Assembly: GCA_958404085.1 (NCBI GenBank) | Contig: CATXZX010000022.1 | Location: 1 to 10,550 of the forward strand | Direction: 5' to 3' | DNA from: an uncultured Prevotellaceae bacterium | GTDB lineage: Bacteria; Bacteroidota; Bacteroidia; Bacteroidales; Bacteroidaceae | DNA length: 10,550 bases | Shown: positions 1 to 7,049 of the stretch, in pieces | How the letters are laid out: each line of letters begins with the position of its first letter | How positions within the stretch are numbered: the stretch's first letter is position 1 | Notes under the pieces: model-generated | Databases searched by the model: none | What the model was told of the DNA's origin: nothing | What the model saw: only the letters and a program-made list of their open reading frames with translations | Program-made: the position numbers and the translations under genes

Positions 1-1
1 C

Positions 2-250
2 TGGCAAACCCTTGTCTACCGTGGTAAAAAGACGTTCCGAGTCGAGAATACCTCCACGTCCTACCGCTGCCTGGTATTCTCCTTTGTAGAATACGAAGAC
101 AAAAAAGAAAAAGAAGTCATTACGTTCTACGTCACCGACGACGACAATCATCTCCCGGTACGCTTAGACATGTTCCTGAACTTCGGTACGGCCAAAGCCT
201 ACCTGACCGGTGCCCGCGGCATCCGCAACCCTCAGAAAGCGAAACTCTGA
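2..250 (+). CDS. C-terminal end of a DUF3108-type protein (5' end outside window)
   Basis: The frame starting at base 2 is open from the window edge to a TGA at 248-250 and gives 82 residues, so this is the 3' end of a gene that begins upstream. The fragment is rich in beta-type sequence. It has a charged stretch (EYEDKKEKEVITFYV), then VTDDDNHLPVRLDMFLNFGTAK and a closing GARGIRNP, ending in KAKL. The pattern 'conversion to product, then DDNHLPVRLDM, then small-residue tail' resembles the C-terminus of the DUF3108 family of secreted Bacteroidota proteins, which have no established biochemical role. The family call is from memory of the pattern and is moderate. The signal peptide that would support export lies outside the window. 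The gene converges on the S9 peptidase gene and shares the terminator at 281-321 with it. Confidence 0.6.
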   Translation, partial: WQTLVYRGKKTFRVENTSTSYRCLVFSFVEYEDKKEKEVITFYVTDDDNHLPVRLDMFLNFGTAKAYLTGARGIRNPQKAKL

Positions 251-280
251 CCGGCCCGAGACCCGAGGCCTCCCGATAAC

Positions 281-321
281 AAAAACGTCTGCCCTACTCT
301 GAATCCGGGGCAGACGTTTTT
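281..321. terminator. Bidirectional intrinsic terminator between convergent genes
   Basis: A perfect 14-bp inverted repeat, AAAAACGTCTGCCC (281-294) and GGGCAGACGTTTTT (308-321), encloses a 13-nt loop. Each arm ends in an A or T run, so the hairpin gives a U-tract on either strand. It sits between the stop of the DUF3108-type gene (250) and the stop of the convergent S9 peptidase gene (348), and so can end both transcripts. Confidence 0.9.
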
Positions 322-347
322 GTTTGGGTATCAGTCGGGCGTTCCCT

Positions 348-2594
348 CTAACGCTTCACCTCGTCCCACTTCGGCGGTTCGCGGTGCATCAGTTTGCGCA
401 CGAAGAAGTCGAAACGCTTCCGCTCGCCGAACGCCTCGCCCATCGTATGTCCCGCACCCGGCACAACAACCAGTTCGAAGTCCTTTCCGGCCTTTATCAG
501 CGCATCTGCCACCTGCATGGTCGAGGCCGGGTCCACATTATCGTCCAGTTCGCCCACAACCAACATAAGGGGGCGCGTCAGCCGGTATGCGTTGGCCACA
601 TTCGAGGAAGCCACGTAGGCGCTGTCCACCGGATAACCCATCCACAATTCGTTCCACCAGATTTTATCCATACGGTTGTCGTGGCATCCGCAGGCCGAAT
701 AGGCCGCCTTGTAAAAATCCGGATGAAACAAGACCGCGGCCAACGATTCCTGTCCTCCGGCCGAGGCACCGAAAATACCCACCCGCGTACTGTCCAGCTG
801 CGGATAACGGCGCGCGGCAGCCTTTATCCAGGCCTTGCGGTCGGGGAATCCGGCATCCTGCAGGTTCTTGTAACAGATGTTCTCGAAGGAGCGCGAACGG
901 AACGATGTCCCCATTCCATCCACCTGTACAACGATAAAGCCCAACTCCGCCAACGCCGTAGCATTCCAGTTATAAGCGGCGAAAGACTTCGGCACATACT
1001 GGTCGCCGGGACCGGCATAAATATACTCTATCACCGGATATTTTTTCGAAACATCGAAGTTCGACGGCCGGTAAATGAGCCCCCACATGAGTGTGTGTCC
1101 GTCGCGTCCCGGAGCGGCAAAGACCTCCGGCGCACGCCATCCCTTGGCCTGCAACGCCGCGATGTCCGCCTTTTCAAGCAACATGCGCTCGCTGCCGTCC
1201 GCCGCATTGCGGAGCGTAGCCACCGGCGGATTCTCAGCCGTCGAGCGTACATCTACCACATATTTCATGTCTGCCGAATAAACCGCCTTATGCGTCCCGG
1301 CATCCGGAGTCAGACAGGTCAGGCCCTTTCCGTCCATGCCGATGCGATAGTAACGTATCCAATACGGGTCTTCGCCCTTCTCCATGCCGTTGGCCGAAAA
1401 ATAAATCTGACCGGAAGCCTCGTCCACACGCTGCACGCCGCGCACATACCACTCGCCTCGCGTCAGTTGTCGCTTCACGCGGGCCGTCTTGCGGTCTATC
1501 AGGTACAGATGGTTCCAATTGTCGCGCTCGCTCGACCATATCATGCTCTTGCCGTCCTCCGTATCGTAGCGGAAACGGCGCGGATAGTTCACGTAATGGT
1601 CGTGGCGTTCCTCCACCAGCGCACGCACTTCGCCCGACTCGGCCGAGAGTTCGAGTACGCGATACACCTTATGTCCCCGTTCGTTATACTCAAAGGTTAC
1701 GGCACGACTGTCGGCGTTCCATTTCAATCCGGTCAGGTCATACTGGCTGGCAAAGAGCGTGGTCTCGGGAATGACGGCCTTGCCGCTCTCCACATCATAG
1801 ATGCAAGGATGCTTGAAACGCAGTTCGTCGCCGGGTTTTGCATACTCCTGTTTGTGCAGAACGGGCTGCAACTGGTTGCGGGGCGACGACTCCACGTAAT
1901 AGACGTAGCGCTTTTCGGCTGCCGGACGGATACGTGTGGAAACGATGCGGCGGCTGTCGGGCGACCACTGTATGTAGGTGGAATAATAGTTCCCCTGCGT
2001 GCCGTCCACACTCAGCTGGCGCACTTTGCCGTCCTTCAGATTGCGAACATACAGGTTAAAGTCGCGCACATAGGCCTCGTAGCGGCCGTCGGGAGAGGCC
2101 ACCGGCCCCCAACCCTGTTCGTCGTCCACCTCCATCCAATGGCGTTGCCGGCCGGGGCGCGGAATGTTTCCCAACCGCTTCAGGCTGTTGCCTCCCACCG
2201 CATACGACCAGCGCGAACCGCCGTAACAGAACGTCAGCGTATCGAGCCCTTCGCTCACTTCCAGGCGTTCCAGGTTCAACCGGCTTCCGTCCACCTGCTG
2301 TCCGGTCTGCCGGCCCAGTTCGCCGGCTAGGCGCGAAGCGTCGAACAACAAGGTCCGTTTTTTGGCATCGGCGTCCACCAGCACATACTCATCGCCCTTC
2401 GGCGTATGGTTCTTATACCAAAAATGGTGTGTAGCACCCACCCAGTGCGCATCCACAGGCGCATAATACACCCGGTCGGCACTGAAACGGCGCGGCGCGT
2501 CGAATGCGCGGCGATAATCCTCTACCGTTCCCTGCGCATACAAGTGTGTCGCGGTACATGCCGCGACACACAAACATAAAAGATTGTATTTCAT
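348..2594 (-). CDS. Secreted S9-family (prolyl oligopeptidase/DPP IV-like) serine peptidase
   Basis: This 748-residue protein starts with a signal peptide (about residues 1-21, ending LYA-QG), so it is exported. Residues of about 80-490 have WSPD/YxAYVRDxNLYV-type repeats, as in the DPP IV N-terminal beta-propeller. Residues of about 500-740 form the alpha/beta hydrolase domain. The expected triad is visible: Ser611 in GASAGG, Asp685 in GELDDNVDP and His716 in PGAGHTMG. The GCHDNRMDKIWWNE stretch (about 636-649) is distinctive of one S9 subgroup in Bacteroidota. Two features differ from true dipeptidyl peptidase IV: the nucleophile elbow is GASAGG instead of GWSYGG, and I do not find the double-Glu anchor (YEEE-type) in the propeller. 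The equivalent region, about 200-212, reads GNYYSTYIQWSPD. Peptidase activity is well supported, but dipeptidyl-peptidase specificity is not. It lies 14 bp after the GH31 gene and is probably co-transcribed with it. Confidence 0.92.
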   Translation of the reverse strand: MKYNLLCLCVAACTATHLYAQGTVEDYRRAFDAPRRFSADRVYYAPVDAHWVGATHHFWYKNHTPKGDEYVLVDADAKKRTLLFDASRLAGELGRQTGQQVDGSRLNLERLEVSEGLDTLTFCYGGSRWSYAVGGNSLKRLGNIPRPGRQRHWMEVDDEQGWGPVASPDGRYEAYVRDFNLYVRNLKDGKVRQLSVDGTQGNYYSTYIQWSPDSRRIVSTRIRPAAEKRYVYYVESSPRNQLQPVLHKQEYAKPGDELRFKHPCIYDVESGKAVIPETTLFASQYDLTGLKWNADSRAVTFEYNERGHKVYRVLELSAESGEVRALVEERHDHYVNYPRRFRYDTEDGKSMIWSSERDNWNHLYLIDRKTARVKRQLTRGEWYVRGVQRVDEASGQIYFSANGMEKGEDPYWIRYYRIGMDGKGLTCLTPDAGTHKAVYSADMKYVVDVRSTAENPPVATLRNAADGSERMLLEKADIAALQAKGWRAPEVFAAPGRDGHTLMWGLIYRPSNFDVSKKYPVIEYIYAGPGDQYVPKSFAAYNWNATALAELGFIVVQVDGMGTSFRSRSFENICYKNLQDAGFPDRKAWIKAAARRYPQLDSTRVGIFGASAGGQESLAAVLFHPDFYKAAYSACGCHDNRMDKIWWNELWMGYPVDSAYVASSNVANAYRLTRPLMLVVGELDDNVDPASTMQVADALIKAGKDFELVVVPGAGHTMGEAFGERKRFDFFVRKLMHREPPKWDEVKR

Positions 2595-2608
2595 ATTATC
2601 ATCAAAGA

Positions 2609-4837
2609 TTACTCTATCTCCAATTTCACGGCGCGGCGTATGTCCGTCGGCTTCACGTCCACTACAATGCCGTCCAGCGCCTGGTCGTAACGGGCCTTTA
2701 CGCGGCGGCCGCCCACCTTCACACGGGCATCGCGGACCACTCCGGGCAGTTCGATACGGTAGCTGCGCCGGGCCGGCTGCCCTTCGTACGAACCCTGTGC
2801 GGGTGCAATCGTAACTTCCGTATGCCCGGCCTTGCGGGCATAGGTAAGCGCCGTAGTGGCAAAACGCCCGGTCTCGTAATCCGTGGTCTGTCCGTCGTCC
2901 TCATACAGCTGGTATGTATTCTCGCAACCATCGTTTCCGGGATAGCAACGCACCACCAGCGTCTGGAGCGCTACCGAAGCCATGCGCGCCGCATAGGGCT
3001 GCATGGGCAAGGGCCATCCGCCCTTCACGAACACGGGCGATTCCTCCAACGGACACGATACCACGGCCGTCTTTCCGCCCTCGTATTTCTTACCGGTAAA
3101 CAGGCTGTACCAGTCGCAACCGCCCGGAAACCACACGGGTTGCTCCACGGTTTTCGAGTCTCCCCGGCCGGCCTCGGTCACGGGCGCGCCGAGCAACAGG
3201 TCGCCGAAGTAGAATTCACCGGCATGCTTGTATGCCTCCTCCTCGTCGGGCTGTTCGATGTAAAGGCCGCGGTTCAGCGGCAACATGTCGGTGTGGCACT
3301 GACGGACGCTGCTGTAAATATAAGGCATCAGCTGCGAACGCAGATGGTAAACGCGCCGCATGGCCTTTTCCTCGCGCTCGCCCCACAGCCAGGGCCTCCG
3401 GTCCATTTTTTCGCCCACCACCGAATGAATACGCAGCGACGAGTTGAGCAGGCCGAACTGCGTCCAGCGCGTATAAAGTTCGCTGTCCCTGCCGTCATAG
3501 AAACCGCCTATGTCGTGGGCCCAGAAAAAGCATCCCGCATTGCCGCTTGTCGTCGTAAGGTCCACCTCGAAGCGAAGCATGTCCCAGTTTCCGACTGCAT
3601 CGCCCGAGAATTGTATCGGATGACGGTGGTCGCCCCATCCGCCCCAGCGTGCAAAGCCGGCACCGCGCAGGTTTCCGCGCCGGGAATGGTTGAAATAAAG
3701 TTCGTTCAGCCAGGGCACATGCTTGGTAGTCGTGCCGCGCACCACGGGATAGGCATAGTCCTGCTGCCAGTCCTGCCACCAGAACGCCACCCCTATCGAA
3801 TCACCCTCGCCATGGGCATGGTCCAGAAAAGCCTTCATGTAACGGCGGTCTCCGGCGTCGAACACCGGTACGCCTGTACGGTTCGTATCGACACCCAGCG
3901 CACGGATAAAGGCCGGATAGGCATCCTCGGTGGGACGCAAGCCGTCGTGCGGATGGTCATTGAGCGTCACGTAAACATGCTGGTCGCGAAATTCCTTGAT
4001 AAGTCCTGCCGGATCGGGAATGAGTTTGCGGTTCCAGCTGTAACCGGTCCAACCGCGCGTAAAGGCATGGCCCGTCCCCACCTTTCCGTCCTTGCGGTGC
4101 CAGTCCATGTCGAATACCAGCACATCGAGCGGGAAATCGTGTTCGCCGTATCCGCGTACAATGTCGCGGTAGTCGTCGGCCGTATACGCCCACCAGCGGC
4201 AGTACCACGAACCGTGTACATACTTGCGCGTCATGGGTACCCGTCCGCTCACGGCGGCCAGCGAACGCAAGGCCGCCTTATAGTCTGTTCCGTATACAAA
4301 GAGGTAGAGGTCCTGCACATGGCTCCGGTCGCGGGGCTGCAGCCATCCGTTCTTGTAGACATCTTTGCCCGTATCGTTTATCAGGTACCAGCCGTCGCGG
4401 CTCAACAGTCCCTCCTCGCGGGGAACGGGTCCGCCCACAGCGTCCAGCGTCACGAGTGCGCCGTGCAGGTTACGCTGCTGCATATCGCTCAGGCACCAGC
4501 CTTTTTCTTTTCCGCCCATCTTGAACTTGACGCGCAGGTTGCATTGTCCGAAGGGCATGCCGTCGTTCTCGAACTCCACGCGCATGGCTTCGGTAGAGAA
4601 CACATACTTCCGGTCTCCCTTCCGTTCCGTCTTTACGTCTACCTCGCCCACCGTACGGTCTACGGCAAACAGCGTGGAGTCGTTCAGGAACTTCGCATCC
4701 TTGGCATACTCCATGCGCACCAGGTGGTCCGTAATAAACGTAAATCGGTAATTTCCAACTACAAAAGGATTAGCGGCGAAAGCCATGCAGAGACCTGTCA
4801 GCATGAATACGCCGAACAAAAACAGTTTTTTAAACAT
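2609..4837 (-). CDS. Secreted glycoside hydrolase family 31 enzyme (alpha-glycosidase type)
   Basis: This 742-residue exported protein has a signal peptide at about residues 1-22 (hydrophobic, ending MAFAA). A beta-sandwich N-terminal region is followed by the GH31 TIM barrel from about 200, with FDMDWHRKDGK (242-252), then NDHPHDGLRP. The predicted nucleophile is Asp356 in FWWQDWQQ. The predicted acid/base is Asp413 in FSGDAVGNW. The conserved HDIGGF (441-446) and ELYTRW (453-458) follow. The C-terminal part (about 610-700) has LYEDDGQTTDYETG, typical of the DUF5110 domain seen in GH31 proteins. Family members cleave alpha-linked glucose, xylose, galactose or N-acetylgalactosamine. The WWxDWQQ nucleophile motif marks a branch different from the classic W-x-DMNE enzymes, so the substrate is not assigned. 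It is the first gene of a two-gene operon with the S9 peptidase and is preceded by a Bacteroides-type promoter. Confidence 0.93.
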   Translation of the reverse strand: MFKKLFLFGVFMLTGLCMAFAANPFVVGNYRFTFITDHLVRMEYAKDAKFLNDSTLFAVDRTVGEVDVKTERKGDRKYVFSTEAMRVEFENDGMPFGQCNLRVKFKMGGKEKGWCLSDMQQRNLHGALVTLDAVGGPVPREEGLLSRDGWYLINDTGKDVYKNGWLQPRDRSHVQDLYLFVYGTDYKAALRSLAAVSGRVPMTRKYVHGSWYCRWWAYTADDYRDIVRGYGEHDFPLDVLVFDMDWHRKDGKVGTGHAFTRGWTGYSWNRKLIPDPAGLIKEFRDQHVYVTLNDHPHDGLRPTEDAYPAFIRALGVDTNRTGVPVFDAGDRRYMKAFLDHAHGEGDSIGVAFWWQDWQQDYAYPVVRGTTTKHVPWLNELYFNHSRRGNLRGAGFARWGGWGDHRHPIQFSGDAVGNWDMLRFEVDLTTTSGNAGCFFWAHDIGGFYDGRDSELYTRWTQFGLLNSSLRIHSVVGEKMDRRPWLWGEREEKAMRRVYHLRSQLMPYIYSSVRQCHTDMLPLNRGLYIEQPDEEEAYKHAGEFYFGDLLLGAPVTEAGRGDSKTVEQPVWFPGGCDWYSLFTGKKYEGGKTAVVSCPLEESPVFVKGGWPLPMQPYAARMASVALQTLVVRCYPGNDGCENTYQLYEDDGQTTDYETGRFATTALTYARKAGHTEVTIAPAQGSYEGQPARRSYRIELPGVVRDARVKVGGRRVKARYDQALDGIVVDVKPTDIRRAVKLEIE

Positions 4838-4867
4838 AGATTATTAGATATAATATGAATCGAACAA

Positions 4868-4875
4868 CAAAGATA
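4868..4875 (-). promoter_or_regulatory. Bacteroides-type -7 box upstream of the GH31-S9 operon
   Basis: On the minus strand this reads TATCTTTG, an exact match to the Bacteroidales sigma-ABfr -7 consensus TAnnTTTG. It would start transcription near 4862, giving a leader of about 25 nt before the ATG at 4837. I see no good TTTG -33 element at the usual 19-21 bp upstream, so the match is partial. The sequence around it is AT-rich, in contrast to the coding regions. Confidence 0.6.
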
Positions 4876-4962
4876 AGGAATATAAACGGAAGTACTGTAC
4901 GGGTATAAATTTAAAATGACGAACCGCCGGTCGAGGTCCGCCGTTACATTTGGAAAAAGAAG

Positions 4963-5005
4963 CCCGCTATTTCGAAATATCTCCGAGGTTTTTCGAAATA
5001 GCGGG
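4963..5005. terminator. Perfect hairpin terminator after metY
   Basis: CCCGCTATTTCGAAA (4963-4977) and TTTCGAAATAGCGGG (4991-5005) pair perfectly over 15 bp around a 13-nt loop. On the minus strand the stem is followed by CTTCTTTTT, so it fits termination of metY, which stops at 5021. A run of seven T follows on the plus strand as well, so it could also block plus-strand transcription. The rest of the gap between metY and the GH31 gene holds the GH31 promoter and no convincing small gene. Confidence 0.88.
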
Positions 5006-5020
5006 TCTCTCGTTTTTTTC

Positions 5021-6307
5021 TCAGACGCGGTCGAGCGCCTGGGAAAGGTCTGCCAGCAAATCGTCTATGTGTTCCGTACCGATGCTCAGCCTCACTGTGC
5101 CCGGTGTAATGCCCTGCTCGGCCAGTTCCTCGGCATTAAGCTGCGAATGGGTGGTCGTGGCAGGATGTATGACGAGCGATTTTACGTCGGCCACATTGGC
5201 CAGCAACGAGAACAGCACCAGGCTGTCGATAAAACGGTGCGCCTCGGCCTGACCGCCTCGGATCTCGAACGTAAAGATAGAAGCTCCGCCCTTCGGGAAA
5301 TACGCCTGGTAGAGCGCATGGTCGGGATGTCCGGGCAGCGAAGGGTGATTGACACGCAACACCTTCGGATGGTTGTTCAGGAAGTCCACTACGCGCAGCG
5401 TGTTCTGTACATGCCGCTCCACCCGCAACGAGAGCGTCTCGAGTCCCTGAAGCAGGATAAAGGCGTTGAAGGGACTGATCGTAGCGCCCGTGTCGCGCAA
5501 CAGGACGGCGCGGATGCGCGTAATGTAGGCGGCCGGGCCGGCTACGTCGATAAAACGGATTCCGTGATAGCAGGGGTCGGGCTCGGTCAGTTGCGGAAAG
5601 CGTCCCGATGCCTTCCAGTCGAATGTTCCGCCGTCTACAATCACCCCGCCGAGCGAGGTCCCGTGGCCACCGATGAACTTGGTGGCGGAATGCAGCACGA
5701 TATCGGCGCCATGCTCCAGGGGGCGTATCAGAAACGGCGTTCCGAACGTGTTGTCCACCAACAGGGGGATACCGTGGCGGTGCGCCAAAGAGGCTATGGC
5801 CCGGATGTCGGCCACGTTGGCATTCGGATTCCCCAGTGTCTCGATGTAAACGGCCTTCGTTTCGGGACGGATGGCCTTTTCGAAGTTCTCGATGTTCTCG
5901 GGGTCTACGAACGTGGTCGTTATGCCATAGGCCGGCAGGGTATGGGCCAACAGGTTGTAGCTGCCTCCATACAGGGTGCGGGCCGCCACGATGTGGTCTC
6001 CCTGGCGCGCGATGTTCTCAATGGCATACGTGATGGCAGCGGCCCCCGAGGCCACGGCCAGGCCGGCCACGCCTCCCTCCAGGGCCGCCACACGTTCTTC
6101 GAACACAGCCTGAGTGGAATTGGTCAGACGTCCGTAGATATTACCCGCATCGCGCAGGCCGAAGCGGTCGGCCGCATGGGCCGAGTTACGGAATACGTAC
6201 GACGTGGTCTGGTAAATGGGCACTGCGCGGGCATCTGTGGCCGGATCGGGCTGTTCCTGTCCTACATGTAACTGCAAGGTTTCAAAATGGTACTTTTTTG
6301 TTGACAT
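5021..6307 (-). CDS. metY: O-acetylhomoserine sulfhydrylase (O-acetylhomoserine aminocarboxypropyltransferase)
   Basis: This 428-residue protein belongs to the Cys/Met-metabolism PLP-dependent family. It is predicted to make L-homocysteine from O-acetyl-L-homoserine and sulfide in the cytoplasm, the direct sulfhydrylation step before methionine synthase. FETLQLHVGQ near the N-terminus, PIYQTTSYVF (30-39), NIYGRLTNST (56-65), LVDNTFGTPF (183-192) and the PLP-lysine motif HSATKFIGGHG (Lys210 as the Schiff-base lysine) are all present. The length of about 430 residues and GGVIVDGGTFDW after the lysine favour MetY over the shorter cystathionine gamma-synthase and cystathionine lyases (about 380-400 residues). 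The start at 6307 puts the ATG right before the conserved N-terminus. A divergent Lrp/AsnC-family regulator is next to it. Confidence 0.93.
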   Translation of the reverse strand: MSTKKYHFETLQLHVGQEQPDPATDARAVPIYQTTSYVFRNSAHAADRFGLRDAGNIYGRLTNSTQAVFEERVAALEGGVAGLAVASGAAAITYAIENIARQGDHIVAARTLYGGSYNLLAHTLPAYGITTTFVDPENIENFEKAIRPETKAVYIETLGNPNANVADIRAIASLAHRHGIPLLVDNTFGTPFLIRPLEHGADIVLHSATKFIGGHGTSLGGVIVDGGTFDWKASGRFPQLTEPDPCYHGIRFIDVAGPAAYITRIRAVLLRDTGATISPFNAFILLQGLETLSLRVERHVQNTLRVVDFLNNHPKVLRVNHPSLPGHPDHALYQAYFPKGGASIFTFEIRGGQAEAHRFIDSLVLFSLLANVADVKSLVIHPATTTHSQLNAEELAEQGITPGTVRLSIGTEHIDDLLADLSQALDRV

Positions 6308-6351
6308 AATAAATGCTTTTTGTTTCGTTATTCGACTTCGTCATTTTCCTG

Positions 6352-6382
6352 CAAAGTTAGGTTGTAAGGAAATATCACGCAA
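6352..6382 (-). promoter_or_regulatory. metY promoter, Bacteroides type
   Basis: On the minus strand, TAACTTTG (6352-6359) matches TAnnTTTG. A TTG (6380-6382, with ATTG in place of TTTG) lies 20 nt upstream, which is the spacing expected of the Bacteroidales -33/-7 pair. Transcription would start near 6345, giving a leader of about 38 nt, too short to hold a SAM riboswitch. Confidence 0.72.
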
Positions 6383-6398
6383 TACTTCCTGAAATATC
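6369..6398. repeat. Direct repeat GAAATATC in the metY/Lrp divergent promoter region
   Basis: GAAATATC occurs at 6369-6376 and again at 6391-6398, 22 bp apart, or about two helical turns. The first copy lies inside the metY promoter spacer, and the second is just upstream of the Lrp -7 box. AGGAA (6367-6371) and TTCCT (6386-6390) also form a short inverted repeat there. The placement suggests an operator, probably for the adjacent Lrp-family protein, but this is inference. Confidence 0.4.
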
Positions 6399-6410
6399 GG
6401 AAAATAAAAC

Positions 6411-6418
6411 TATATTTG
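6411..6418 (+). promoter_or_regulatory. Promoter -7 box for the Lrp-family gene
   Basis: TATATTTG matches the Bacteroidales -7 consensus TAnnTTTG on the plus strand. The -33 position is weak: CCTG at 6388-6391 agrees only in its last two bases. Transcription would start near 6425, leaving a leader of about 65 nt before the ATG at 6491. The box also overlaps the TTG at 6416-6418, which argues against that codon as a translation start. Confidence 0.6.
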
Positions 6419-6490
6419 CACTGTCAAACAGAAAAACCAGCGAGTCCGAAATACCCAAAAGGCCGTTGGAGGAAAAATATTCTTTTGCCT

Positions 6491-6952
6491 ATGGACTCTC
6501 TCGACAAAACAGATTTGGACATACTCCGTGCCATCCAGCATAACGCACGGCTTACTATCAAGGAACTGGCCGCCCAGGTCCACTTGTCTACCACGCCCGT
6601 GTTCGAACGGTTCAAGAAATTGGAACGCGAAGGCTACATCAAGAAATACATAGCCGTACTCGATGCCGAAAAACTGAACCAGGGCTTCGTCGTGTTCTGC
6701 AGCATCAAACTGAAACGTATCAACCGGAACATCGCCACGGAGTTTGCCGGTATTATACGCGAGATACCCGAAGTGACCGAGTGCTACAATATTTCGGGCA
6801 ACTACGACTTCTTGCTCAAGATACATGCGCCGAACATGAAATACTACCAGACATTTATCCTGAACGTGCTGGGAAACATCGAGAGCCTGGGGTCGCTCGA
6901 AAGTACTTTCGTCATGGACACCATCAAGCAGGAACACGGCATCCACATCTGA
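6491..6952 (+). CDS. Lrp/AsnC-family transcriptional regulator
   Basis: This 153-residue protein has the two-domain Lrp/AsnC build. The N-terminal helix-turn-helix (about residues 3-60) carries LDKTDLDILRAIQHNARLT and LAAQVHLSTTPVFERFKKLE. A C-terminal RAM effector-binding and oligomerisation domain (about 65-145) follows. These proteins usually sense amino acids and control amino-acid metabolism as octamers. The frame stays open upstream to a TTG at 6416, but that lies in the promoter box. The ATG at 6491 begins exactly at the conserved MDSLDKTDLDIL start and gives the normal family length. A GGAGG at 6468-6472 is about 18 nt from that ATG, rather far for ribosome binding. It would suit an in-frame TTG at 6485 better, so the start could differ by two codons. 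Divergent placement next to metY suggests control of metY and of itself, in response to methionine or another amino acid (inference). Confidence 0.9.
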   Translation: MDSLDKTDLDILRAIQHNARLTIKELAAQVHLSTTPVFERFKKLEREGYIKKYIAVLDAEKLNQGFVVFCSIKLKRINRNIATEFAGIIREIPEVTECYNISGNYDFLLKIHAPNMKYYQTFILNVLGNIESLGSLESTFVMDTIKQEHGIHI

Positions 6953-6986
6953 CGACGCGTGGCCGACGCACGTCGTCCCGGACGGA

Positions 6987-7025
6987 ACGGCTTCCGGGAA
7001 TGCGCCCCCAAAATCCGGAGGCCGT
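6987..7025. other. Hairpin without U-tract between convergent genes
   Basis: ACGGCTTCCGG (6987-6997) and CCGGAGGCCGT (7015-7025) pair over 11 bp on the plus strand, with one G.U pair and a 17-nt loop. A shorter inverted repeat, GACGACG (6951-6957) and CGTCGTC (6971-6977), overlaps the stop codon of the Lrp gene. Neither is followed by a T run, so neither is a standard intrinsic terminator. They are the only structure I see in the 97-bp gap between the Lrp gene and the HD gene. Confidence 0.4.
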
Positions 7026-7049
7026 CGGAAACCGTACGGACGTTGCGGC

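Noticed and set aside
4945..4952. TACATTTG, a plus-strand match to the -7 consensus
   Set aside because: No gene starts downstream on the plus strand and no -33 element is present. It also lies just before the metY terminator, so it is probably a chance match.
324..6271. Long plus-strand open frames (668, 784 and 451 residues) opposite the S9, GH31 and metY genes
   Set aside because: They lie antisense to genes with clear family motifs, start without a promoter and have no recognisable domains. GC-rich codon use in the real genes makes stop codons rare on the other strand.
6308..6345. SAM riboswitch in the metY leader
   Set aside because: The predicted leader is only about 38 nt and shows no multi-helix fold. 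No riboswitch core can fit.
6416..6490. N-terminal extension of the Lrp-family protein from TTG at 6416
   Set aside because: The TTG is inside the likely promoter -7 box, the added 25 residues look unstructured, and the family starts at the MDSLDKTDLDIL segment.
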